7,001 nucleotides of DNA from Azonexaceae bacterium. Its GTDB lineage: Bacteria > Pseudomonadota > Gammaproteobacteria > Burkholderiales > Rhodocyclaceae. The translations under genes and the position numbers were made by a program. This document shows, piece after piece, positions 1-5,801 of the stretch; position 1 is the stretch's first letter; each line of letters starts with the position of its first letter. The DNA is taken from positions 1 through 7,001 of the forward strand of contig SSTB01000049.1 of NCBI GenBank assembly GCA_009469665.1. The letters are read 5' to 3'. The notes beneath the pieces were generated by a model that did not search any database, was not told the origin of the DNA, and saw nothing but the letters and a program-made list of their open reading frames with translations.

Positions 1-306
1 AATAAACAAACTCAAGAACAGATTGCCCGCAAAGAACGTACTAAACACTGCGCCGAGACACCCGCAAATTAATCCATGAAACACGGGCTGTGTTTTTGCC
101 AAGGCAGCGGTGATATAGCCGGCAGCAAGGAAGCTCACCATACGGATAGCGAAGATAGCGAACACATAGGTTGTCGCCCCGGACTTATTGTCTTCACTGA
201 CAGCGTAGGGGAAAAAGAATACCGTGGTGAGAAACACGAGCAACGCCACCAATACAAGGACGAATAGGCCAACTGCAATCGCGGAATATTTTATGTGCGA
301 GAACAT
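1..306 (-). CDS. Small multi-pass membrane protein, partial (C-terminus beyond left edge)
   Basis: Read on the minus strand, an ATG at 306-304 opens a frame of 102 codons with no stop before the window edge, so the 3' end is missing. The product starts MFSHIKYSAI and has three strongly hydrophobic stretches: about residues 8-33, 46-70 and 75-100. A polar loop (SEDNKSG) lies between the first two, and the second ends in AGYITAALAKTQ. That pattern is typical of a small inner-membrane protein of unknown function. A Shine-Dalgarno-like GGGGGTGAG sits directly upstream of the ATG, supporting this start, although the spacing is short. GC is about 49%, well below the neighbouring operon, which suggests a different origin. 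No family can be named with confidence. The plus-strand frames over the same bases look like low-quality shadows. Confidence 0.72.
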   Translation of the reverse strand, partial: MFSHIKYSAIAVGLFVLVLVALLVFLTTVFFFPYAVSEDNKSGATTYVFAIFAIRMVSFLAAGYITAALAKTQPVFHGLICGCLGAVFSTFFAGNLFLSLFI

Positions 307-341
307 CTCACCCCCAACTAGAAGTGGACCGCATATGCGAC

Positions 342-537
342 GGTATCGCCGCTGGGCCGCCGGGTATCCTGGACGGCACGGCGGCTGGGCAGGCCCATCC
401 AGTGCGGTATTCGGGATGATGTGGGGCATATTTGAAGTGGATAGCCGGCGGGGCAACAGGGCTGATGGGCCGGATACGCGGCGGCGGCGCCAGGTATCCC
501 AGTGGCGCGCCGGCTATCCCCGCGAACGCGGCGGGTG
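342..537. repeat. GC-rich intergenic repeat cluster built on GGTATCC-like motifs
   Basis: The seven-base motif GGTATCC and close variants occur repeatedly in both orientations: 342-348, 363-369, 406-412, 493-499 and 513-519 forward, and 439-445 and 472-478 reversed. A 30-base segment at 358-387 recurs imperfectly as a direct repeat at 508-537, with about 21 of 30 positions identical by eye. Inverted pairs include GGCCCATC at 392-399 with GATGGGCC at 464-471. Frames across the region on both strands give low-complexity Arg/Gly/Pro-rich peptides with no recognisable domain, so it is read as non-coding repeat DNA, perhaps a degenerate REP- or MITE-like element. The exact repeat family is unknown. 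Confidence 0.5.
439..519. repeat. Perfect 12-bp inverted repeat with 57-base loop
   Basis: GGATAGCCGGCG at 439-450 is exactly complementary to CGCCGGCTATCC at 508-519. The enclosed segment contains further GC-rich self-complementary pieces, so a branched hairpin is possible. A smaller stem, CCGC/GCGG, follows immediately at 520-531. No T-run follows, so this does not look like an intrinsic terminator. It could be a REP-like palindrome or part of a mobile-element end. Confidence 0.5.
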
Positions 538-621
538 TAAATGGGCCTGGTTTCTGGAACCGACGGGCAATGCAGTCCATAGGAGCAGCTTATTGAATGT
601 TCTGGAACGCGGCATGGAATC

Positions 622-765
622 CAGCCGCCTGTCACCTTGCTGGAGCGCGTCCGCGAGGCGATTCGCTACAAGCACCACAGCATACGTACCGAAAGGGCGT
701 ATGTCGAGTGGGTGCGGCGGTTCGTGCTCTCTCACGGGCGGCGGCACCCCCGGGATATGGGGGCG
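622..765 (+). pseudogene. Integron-type tyrosine integrase, N-terminal fragment (remnant)
   Basis: One reading frame encodes LLERVREAIRYKHHSIRTER followed by AYVEWVRRFVLSHGRRHPRDMG. This matches, by recognition of the family, the N-terminal SAM-like core-binding domain of integron integrases (IntI), where segments such as KHYSIRTE-AY--W-RRF-LFH-KRHP are characteristic. Similarity stops abruptly after about codon 763-765. The downstream frame reads through unrelated sequence to a stop near 907-909, and the catalytic domain with its R-H-R-Y residues is absent. Upstream in the same frame there is a stop at 580-582 and no good ATG; the nearest ATG (614) is out of frame. A TTG at 637 could formally start a 90-residue peptide, but it would not be a recombinase. 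The fragment is interpreted as a decayed relic of a former integron or recombinase gene. Confidence 0.62.
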
Positions 766-1102
766 TGCCCTCTTGCTCGGGGTTCTGTGGGTGCAATTGA
801 TAAAGGCCTTGCGGCTGTGACTGCCTCGCGGTATCCCTGGACTCGAAGAAGCATGGTTTCAGTGTCCATCCGCGGGGAGATCTCTGGAGCGAACGGAGTG
901 CGAACCTGAATCGCCACGGGAGATTGATGGGGCGCGAGGCTGACCGATTGTGCCTTGCGGAAGCCAGAATCTTGGTGTCGAGAACGACTCGTGTCATGTC
1001 GCCAGTGACATTGCTCTGCGGGGGCGTGGTCAGCCTGGAATTGCATGGGCGCTGTGCTCGGGGGGTGCGAGACTGTCGCCACAACCCGTCACACTTTCCT
1101 CA
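766..1102. other. Intergenic stretch with no supported gene
   Basis: Several short frames cross this stretch on both strands, but none shows a recognisable domain or a convincing ribosome binding site. Small structures seen are another GGTATCCCTGGAC motif at about 831-843 that resembles the one at 363-374, a GAGATCTC palindrome at 877-884, and a short imperfect tandem repeat of GGAG(TG)CGAAC at 886-905. I found no attC-like GTTRRRY/RYYYAAC pair that would indicate a surviving integron cassette, and no RNA gene. Confidence 0.5.
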
Positions 1103-1131
1103 ATGACCGGCCGGTCAGTAGTCGCTAAACT
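1103..1131 (+). promoter_or_regulatory. Predicted sigma-70-type promoter of the efflux operon
   Basis: A candidate -35 hexamer ATGACC (1103-1108, four of six matches to TTGACA) lies 17 bases from a candidate -10 TAAACT (1126-1131, four of six matches to TATAAT). Transcription would begin near 1138, giving a leader of about 20 bases before the first gene. The -35 lies inside the palindrome described separately, the arrangement expected for a repressor that blocks RNA polymerase. The hexamers are weak matches, so this is a prediction. Confidence 0.45.
1104..1117. promoter_or_regulatory. Perfect 14-bp palindrome, probable TetR-family operator
   Basis: TGACCGG at 1104-1110 is followed directly by its exact reverse complement CCGGTCA at 1111-1117. 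It lies 41 bases upstream of the channel gene and overlaps the predicted -35. Short perfect palindromes of the TGACCG--CGGTCA kind in front of efflux operons are commonly bound by TetR/AcrR-family repressors that respond to pump substrates. No such regulator is encoded in the window, so it would have to be elsewhere. The palindrome is seen directly; its role is inferred. Confidence 0.55.
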
Positions 1132-1157
1132 GGCGGCCTTCAAGCTTTCGGTCCGCC

Positions 1158-2561
1158 ATGCGTTTCATTCCCCTTCCCCTTGTTTTGGTCTTGTTACCGG
1201 CGATTGGCGGCGAACTCCTGGCGGCCGACCGAGACTTCGGCGATCCCCTGGACAGCGCGGCGACGCTGCCCCTCAAACCCTCTCCGGCCCTGGCCGGGCG
1301 CGTCACTTCGGCCCCCTGTGCCACGAGCCTGCCGGCGGCGCCCCTCGGGGTGGTCGACGTGGTCGACCTCGCCCTGTGCAACAACACCCTGACCCGGGAA
1401 GCCTGGGCCAACGCGCGGGTGCAGGCGGCCAACCTCGGCGTCGCCCGTGCCGCCTGGCTGCCCAGCCTGGATGGCAAAGGATCCGTCGCCCGGGTGTGGA
1501 GCGAGGGCACCGGTAGCAATTCCCGTACGGCGGCCTTGACCCTTTCCTGGCTGCTCTTCGATTTCGGCACCCGGGCAGCGACGGTGGAGAACGCGCGCCA
1601 GTTGCTGGCCGCCGCTGCGGCGAGCCAGGACGCCACGGTGCAGGCCCTGTTCCTCTCGGCCCTGCAGTCCTATTACGGCGTCCAGGCCGGACGGGCTTCG
1701 GTGGAGGCCCTCAAGGAGGCGGAACGGGTGGCCCGCGAGGCCTTTGACGCCGCCGACACCCGCTACAAGGTCGGCGTCGCCACGCCGGCCGATCGATTGC
1801 AGGCCCAGACCGCCTGGTCCCAGGCCACCCTCAACCGCATTCGCGCCGAAGGCGACCTGCGGACGGCCTATGGCACCCTGGCCAACGTCATGGGTTTCAA
1901 CGCCCAGCAGCCCTACGCCCTGGCCGACATCCCTGCCCTGGTGCCGGATACGGCCTTCGAGCGGGACATGGCGGCATTGATCGGTGAAGCGCGGCAGCGT
2001 CGCCCCGACCTCAAGGCGGCCGAAGCCCAGGTGGCCGCCGCCCGGGCCAGCGTCGGTGCGGCACGGGCCGCCGGCCTGCCCACGGTCAGCCTGGGGGCCG
2101 GCCCCACCTGGCAGGAGGTCGGCGGCGTCAGCACGAACGGCGGCAGCCTGGGCGTGACCGTCAATGTGCCGCTCTTTTCCGGCTTCGCCACCACCTACCG
2201 GGTGCGCGCCGCCGAAGCCCAGGTGGATGTCCGGGAGGCCCAGCGCGAGCGGCTGGAGAAGCAAGTGGCCCTCGACGTCTGGAAGGCCTGGCAGGGTCTC
2301 ACCACCACCACCCAGACCCTGAAGACCACGGCCGACCTGGTGGCCAGTGCCGAAGCCTCGGCCCAGGTGGCTCTGGGGCGCTACAAGGCCGGCCTGGGCA
2401 GCATCCTCGATCTCCTTACCGCCCAGAGCGCCCTGGCTTCCGCCCGCCAACAGCGCATCCAGGCCAGCCTGGACTGGAACGTGAACCGGGCGACCCTGGC
2501 CCAGGCCATGGGTACCCTCGATTACGGCCTGCTGCAAGCGGCGGGCGAAGGAAGACCATGA
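1158..2561 (+). CDS. TolC-family outer-membrane efflux channel
   Basis: This is the outer-membrane and periplasmic exit duct of a tripartite exporter, which normally works as a trimer. The 467-residue length is normal for the family. Residues 1-23 form a Sec signal peptide (MRF, then a Leu/Val/Pro-rich core ending LLAA); there is no lipobox cysteine, so it is not the lipoprotein type. Two OEP repeats follow: about 65-265, with VARAAWLPSLDGKGS (95-109) and the strand WLLFDFGTRAA (131-141), and about 270-455. The second carries the family hallmark RRPDLKAAEAQV (281-292), PLFSGF (338-343) and RYKAGLGSILDLLTAQ (408-423). Cys54 and Cys74 may form a disulfide near the N-terminus. No strong Shine-Dalgarno precedes the ATG; the start is chosen because the signal peptide begins there. 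It is the first gene of the operon and its stop overlaps the next start as ATGA. Confidence 0.93.
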   Translation: MRFIPLPLVLVLLPAIGGELLAADRDFGDPLDSAATLPLKPSPALAGRVTSAPCATSLPAAPLGVVDVVDLALCNNTLTREAWANARVQAANLGVARAAWLPSLDGKGSVARVWSEGTGSNSRTAALTLSWLLFDFGTRAATVENARQLLAAAAASQDATVQALFLSALQSYYGVQAGRASVEALKEAERVAREAFDAADTRYKVGVATPADRLQAQTAWSQATLNRIRAEGDLRTAYGTLANVMGFNAQQPYALADIPALVPDTAFERDMAALIGEARQRRPDLKAAEAQVAAARASVGAARAAGLPTVSLGAGPTWQEVGGVSTNGGSLGVTVNVPLFSGFATTYRVRAAEAQVDVREAQRERLEKQVALDVWKAWQGLTTTTQTLKTTADLVASAEASAQVALGRYKAGLGSILDLLTAQSALASARQQRIQASLDWNVNRATLAQAMGTLDYGLLQAAGEGRP

Positions 2562-3793
2562 TCAAGTTCCCTATCGGCAAGAGCCTTCTGATCCTCGCTG
2601 TCGCCGCCGCCCTGGTCGCCGGCGCTGCCTGGTATTTCCGCGACAGGGCAGCCCAGGCGCCGGAGCAGCGCTACAAGTTCCAGGAGGTGAGCAAGGGCGA
2701 GGTGGTGCAGACGGTTTCCGCCAACGGTACCCTGACGCCCCTAATTCTGGTCAATGTGGGGACCCAGGTTTCGGGCACCGTGCGGCGGCTCCATGTGGAT
2801 TTCAACCAGAAGGTCGAGAAGGGCCAGCCCCTGCTCGAACTCGACCAGTCCCTCCTCGAGGCCCAGGCCCGGTCGAGTGCGGCCAACGTGGCCAACATCG
2901 CTGCTTCCCACGACCTGGCCAAGGCCAACGAGGCCCGCATGAAGGCCCTGCTGGAGAAGGAATACGTTTCCCGCCAGGAGTACGACCAGGCGCTGCAGAC
3001 CCTGCGCTCCACCCAGGCCCAGTTGGCCCAGGCCCGGGCGGTGGCCGATCGGGATCGGGTGAACCTGGGTTACACGGTCATCACGTCGCCGGTGGCGGGC
3101 ACCGTTGTCGCGCGATTGGTGGATATCGGCCAGACGGTGGCGGCGAGCTTCCAGACACCGACCCTGATCCAGATTGCCCAGGATCTCTCCAAGATGGCCA
3201 TCGATACCAGTTTCGCCGAAGCCGACATCGGCAATATCCGGGAGGGGCAAAAGGTGCGCTTTACGGTCGATGCCTTTCCCAACAAGAGCTTCCACGGAGA
3301 GGTGAAGCAGATTCGCCTCAATCCGACCAACCAGCAGAACGTGGTCACCTACAACGTCCGCGTGGCGGTGGATAACCCCGAGCAGTTGCTCTTGCCGGGC
3401 ATGACGGCCTACACCAGCATCGCCGTCAGCCGGCGTGACGACGCACTGCTGGTGCCCAACGCTGCCCTGCGCTTCAAGCCGGCGGAAGAGCGCGATGCCC
3501 CGGCCGCTTCGCGGCAGGCGCAGCCCGCCGGCTCCGGCCTGGGTGGGCCGCCGGGTCCGCCCCCGGGCGGCCAGGGCAGCGGATCCGGCCGCAAGAAGCG
3601 GGATAGTGGATCGGCCACCGTCCATGTGCTCGAAAACGGCCAGCTGAAGGCAGTTTCGGTCCAGTTGGGCATCACCGACAACCGCAATACCGAAGTCATT
3701 GGCGGCGACCTGCAAGCCGGGGCCAAGGTGGCGATCGGCGATGCCAATGGGGTGGCCAAGCCCTCCAGTAGCGTGGGAATGCGGCTCTTCTGA
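2558..3793 (+). CDS. macA: MacA-like periplasmic adaptor (HlyD/RND membrane fusion protein family)
   Basis: The protein bridges an inner-membrane MacB-type transporter and the TolC-type channel. It has an N-terminal membrane anchor (about residues 8-26), a first lipoyl half (about 62-95, with VNVGTQVSGTVRRLHVDFNQ), an alpha-helical hairpin (about 97-168) and a second lipoyl half (about 170-200, TSPVAGTVVARLVDIGQTV). A beta-barrel follows (about 205-295) with MacA-typical FHGEVKQIRLNP, NVVTYNV and LLPGMTA. A membrane-proximal domain ends the protein (about 350-411). At 411 residues it is longer than E. coli MacA. Much of the excess is a Pro/Gly/Ser-rich linker at about 308-350 containing a basic RKKR at 345-348. 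The ATG overlaps the preceding stop by four bases and a good AAGGAAG ribosome site precedes it. The substrate is not predictable. Confidence 0.92.
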   Translation: MIKFPIGKSLLILAVAAALVAGAAWYFRDRAAQAPEQRYKFQEVSKGEVVQTVSANGTLTPLILVNVGTQVSGTVRRLHVDFNQKVEKGQPLLELDQSLLEAQARSSAANVANIAASHDLAKANEARMKALLEKEYVSRQEYDQALQTLRSTQAQLAQARAVADRDRVNLGYTVITSPVAGTVVARLVDIGQTVAASFQTPTLIQIAQDLSKMAIDTSFAEADIGNIREGQKVRFTVDAFPNKSFHGEVKQIRLNPTNQQNVVTYNVRVAVDNPEQLLLPGMTAYTSIAVSRRDDALLVPNAALRFKPAEERDAPAASRQAQPAGSGLGGPPGPPPGGQGSGSGRKKRDSGSATVHVLENGQLKAVSVQLGITDNRNTEVIGGDLQAGAKVAIGDANGVAKPSSSVGMRLF

Positions 3794-4500
3794 TGGGCGA
3801 GGCGGTCATCCGCGTCGCGGGTCTGGCCAAGTCCTACTTGACGGCCGCCGGCCCTTTCGCTGCTCTCAAGGGGGTGGATCTGAGCATCGATGCCGGTGAG
3901 TTCGTCGCCATCATGGGGCCCTCTGGCTCCGGCAAGTCCACTTTCATGAACCTCCTGGGCTGCCTCGATACGCCCACGGCGGGGGACTATTTTCTCGCCG
4001 GCCGCAACGTGGCCCACCTGGAGAAGGACGAACTGGCGCGCTTGCGCAACCGGACCATCGGCTTCGTCTTCCAGGGCTTCAACCTCCTGCCGCGCATGAG
4101 CCTGGAAGACAACGTCGGCCTGCCCCTGGTCTATGCCGGCATGGACGCCGAGGCGCGCCGGGCAAGGGCGCGGGAGATGCTCGCCCGGGTCGGACTGGGC
4201 GACTACGCCCAGTCCCGCCCCAATCGAATTTCCGGCGGCCAGCAGCAGCGGGTGGCCATCGCCCGGGCCTTGGTGAACCAACCGCGGCTGATTCTGGCCG
4301 ACGAACCCACCGGCAACCTGGACAGCCACACCAGCGAAGAGATCATGGCGCTGTTCAGCGCCCTCAACGCTGAGGGCATCAGCATCGTCCTCGTCACCCA
4401 CGAGCAGGATGTCGCCGACCACGCCAAACGCCAGGTGCGCTTTCGCGACGGAAGCATTGTCAGCGACGCCCCTTCACCCCGGATGGTGCCGGCATGCTGA
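3793..4500 (+). CDS. MacB-type ABC transporter ATP-binding protein
   Basis: This cytoplasmic ATPase (235 residues) energises the permease encoded next. All motifs of an active nucleotide-binding domain are visible: Walker A GPSGSGKST (42-50), Q-loop Gln94 in FVFQGFNLLP, signature ISGGQQQR (146-153), Walker B LILADE (166-171) with catalytic Glu171, the D-loop around NLDS (175-178), and the switch histidine His203 in VTHE. PTGNLDSHTSEEIM and NLLPRMSLEDNV are typical of the MacB/LolD/FtsE subfamily. E. coli MacB carries this domain fused to its permease; here it is a separate polypeptide, as in LolCDE or YknYZ systems. Its ATG overlaps the adaptor stop by one base (TGATG) and its own stop overlaps the permease start by seven bases. 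Confidence 0.94.
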   Translation: MGEAVIRVAGLAKSYLTAAGPFAALKGVDLSIDAGEFVAIMGPSGSGKSTFMNLLGCLDTPTAGDYFLAGRNVAHLEKDELARLRNRTIGFVFQGFNLLPRMSLEDNVGLPLVYAGMDAEARRARAREMLARVGLGDYAQSRPNRISGGQQQRVAIARALVNQPRLILADEPTGNLDSHTSEEIMALFSALNAEGISIVLVTHEQDVADHAKRQVRFRDGSIVSDAPSPRMVPAC

Positions 4501-5714
4501 AGGCGATGCTGGCCGAAGCCTGGCGCTCCATGGGCGCCAACCGTCTGCGCACGGCGCTGACCATGCTGGGCATGGTGATTGGCGTCGGAGCCGTGGTCAT
4601 CATGATGGCCATCGGCCAGGGAGCCCAGTACGCCGTGCAGCAGTCCATCGCCACCATGGGCAGCAATCTGTTCGTGGTTCTCGCGGGTTCCTTCACCAGC
4701 AGCGGCGTGCGCAGTGGTTCCGCGGGCGCGCCGACCCTGAACGTGGCCGATGCGGAAGCGATTGCCGAACTGGATGGCGTGCAGACCGTCGCGCCGGTGC
4801 ATCAGGGCACGCGGCAACTGGTCCATGGCCCCAACAACTGGAGTGCCACGGTGGTCGGCACCACGCCGGCCTACCTCGATGCCCGCTCCTGGAATCTCGT
4901 GGCCGGTCATGCCTTCAGTGAATCCGACGTGCGCTCGTCCACCCGGGTGGCCATTCTGGGTCAGACCGTGGTGAAGAATCTTTTCGGCGACGAAGATCCC
5001 GTCGGCCAGACCTTTCGTATCCAGGGCAGCCCCTTCACGGTCATCGGCGTTCTGGCGAGCAAGGGCCAGAACCTCAACGGTCAGGACCAGGATGACACCC
5101 TGCAGATTCCCCTCTCCACCGCCCAGCGCAAGGTCTTCGGCACGCCCTTCCTGGGGTCGGTGCGCATGATCATGGTTCAAGCGGCGAGCGCCGAAGCCAT
5201 GCCCCAGGTGGAGGAAGCCATGGTTGGCCTGCTCCGCCAACGCCATCGCCTGCGGGAAGGCATGGAAAACGACTTTTACATCCGTAACCTCGCCGCGGTG
5301 GCCGATTCGGCGGCCGAAACCACGCGCACCATGTCCCTGTTGCTGGGTGCCATTGCCTCGGTTTCTCTGCTGGTGGGCGGCATCGGCATCATGAACATCA
5401 TGCTGGTGTCGGTGACCGAACGCACCCGGGAAATCGGTATCCGCATGGCTATCGGCGCCCGGGAGCGGGACATCCTCACCCAGTTTCTCCTCGAAGCCAT
5501 CATCATCTCGGTGGCCGGCTGCCTGATCGGCCTCATCCTGGGCGTCGGCATCGCCCTTCTGGTCAACGCCATCACTGACATGGTCATCGTCATTTCCGGC
5601 GGTTCGGTGCTGGTGGCCTTCGCCGTGGCCGCCGGTGTGGGCGTCTTCTTCGGCTTCTACCCGGCGCGGAAGGCGGCGCGGCTCGACCCCATCGAGGCCT
5701 TGCGCTATCAGTAG
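4494..5714 (+). CDS. MacB-type ABC transporter permease
   Basis: This is the inner-membrane subunit (406 residues) of a type VII, mechanotransmission-type ABC exporter. It has a first membrane helix (about 20-43, TALTMLGMVIGVGAVVIMMA), a large periplasmic MacB_PCD domain (about 44-278) and three C-terminal helices (about 281-305, 329-357 and 368-389), the FtsX fold. Conserved family segments include IGQGAQ, GGIGIMNIMLVSVTERTREI (295-314), IGIRMAIGARERDI and the C-terminal YPARKAARLDPIEALRY. The length fits the permease half of MacB without the ATPase. It overlaps the ATPase gene, so the two chains are likely produced together. The protein probably does not form a substrate pore through the inner membrane but takes substrate from the periplasm and pushes it into the adaptor-channel conduit, as established for MacB. 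It ends the operon. Confidence 0.94.
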   Translation: MLKAMLAEAWRSMGANRLRTALTMLGMVIGVGAVVIMMAIGQGAQYAVQQSIATMGSNLFVVLAGSFTSSGVRSGSAGAPTLNVADAEAIAELDGVQTVAPVHQGTRQLVHGPNNWSATVVGTTPAYLDARSWNLVAGHAFSESDVRSSTRVAILGQTVVKNLFGDEDPVGQTFRIQGSPFTVIGVLASKGQNLNGQDQDDTLQIPLSTAQRKVFGTPFLGSVRMIMVQAASAEAMPQVEEAMVGLLRQRHRLREGMENDFYIRNLAAVADSAAETTRTMSLLLGAIASVSLLVGGIGIMNIMLVSVTERTREIGIRMAIGARERDILTQFLLEAIIISVAGCLIGLILGVGIALLVNAITDMVIVISGGSVLVAFAVAAGVGVFFGFYPARKAARLDPIEALRYQ

Positions 5715-5753
5715 GGGTATTCCCGGAGTGCGGAAGGGCAATTGGCCAGGCCT

Positions 5754-5767
5754 TGACCTCGGTCAAA
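5754..5767. promoter_or_regulatory. FNR/DNR-like binding site
   Basis: TTGACCTCGGTCAA reads as TTGAC-N4-GTCAA, a close relative of the CRP/FNR-superfamily consensus TTGAT-N4-ATCAA. TTGAC/GTCAA variants are known for FNR- and DNR/NNR-type regulators of anaerobic and nitrogen-oxide responses in proteobacteria. Its centre (5760.5) is 41.5 bases upstream of 5802, the class II activator position for a transcript starting about there. Flanking GCC/GGC can extend it into an imperfect hairpin, but no T-run follows, so a terminator is less likely. The site is seen directly; the regulator is inferred. Confidence 0.5.
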
Positions 5768-5801
5768 GGCGTCAGGGCTTAACCCTTTAGCATGGCGGCC
5801 A
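5754..5801 (+). promoter_or_regulatory. Predicted activator-dependent promoter of the hemerythrin-like gene
   Basis: TAGCAT at 5788-5793 (four of six matches to TATAAT) is correctly placed for a transcript starting at about 5800-5802 when the FNR-like box is centred at -41.5. No good -35 with normal spacing exists apart from TTGACC inside the box itself (5754-5759), and that has only poor -10 partners near 5777-5784. If this model is right, the message would begin at or beside the ATG at 5801. Confidence 0.38.

Noticed and set aside
224..820. 198-codon plus-strand frame through the repeat region
   Set aside because: The product is low-complexity Arg/Gly/Trp-rich, begins antisense to the membrane gene and runs out of frame through the integrase remnant. 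It looks like repeat DNA, not a gene.
632..1084. Minus-strand frames of 150 and 116 codons upstream of the efflux operon
   Set aside because: No recognisable domain, they run antisense to the integrase relic, and composition is unlike a real protein. I cannot support them as genes.
340..1100. Integron attC sites or a CRISPR array among the repeats
   Set aside because: No GTTRRRY/RYYYAAC core pairs were found, and the repeats are neither regularly spaced nor of constant length.
1194..2537. 447-residue open frame on the minus strand opposite the channel gene
   Set aside because: It is a mirror frame produced by strong G/C third-position bias. The product is Gly/His-rich with no domain, while the plus-strand frame has clear TolC features.
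2741..4422. Further long minus-strand frames opposite the adaptor and ATPase genes
   Set aside because: Same GC-driven shadow effect, with no ribosome site or domain.
4203..5741. 512-residue open frame on the minus strand across the ATPase and permease genes
   Set aside because: It is rich in His, Asp and Gly with no recognisable fold, and lies opposite two well-supported genes.
5741..5790. Intrinsic terminator after the permease gene
   Set aside because: Short stems can be drawn (GCCTTGACC/GGTCAAAGGC with a tiny loop, and AGGG/CCCT), but no run of T follows. The first is better explained as an FNR-like site.
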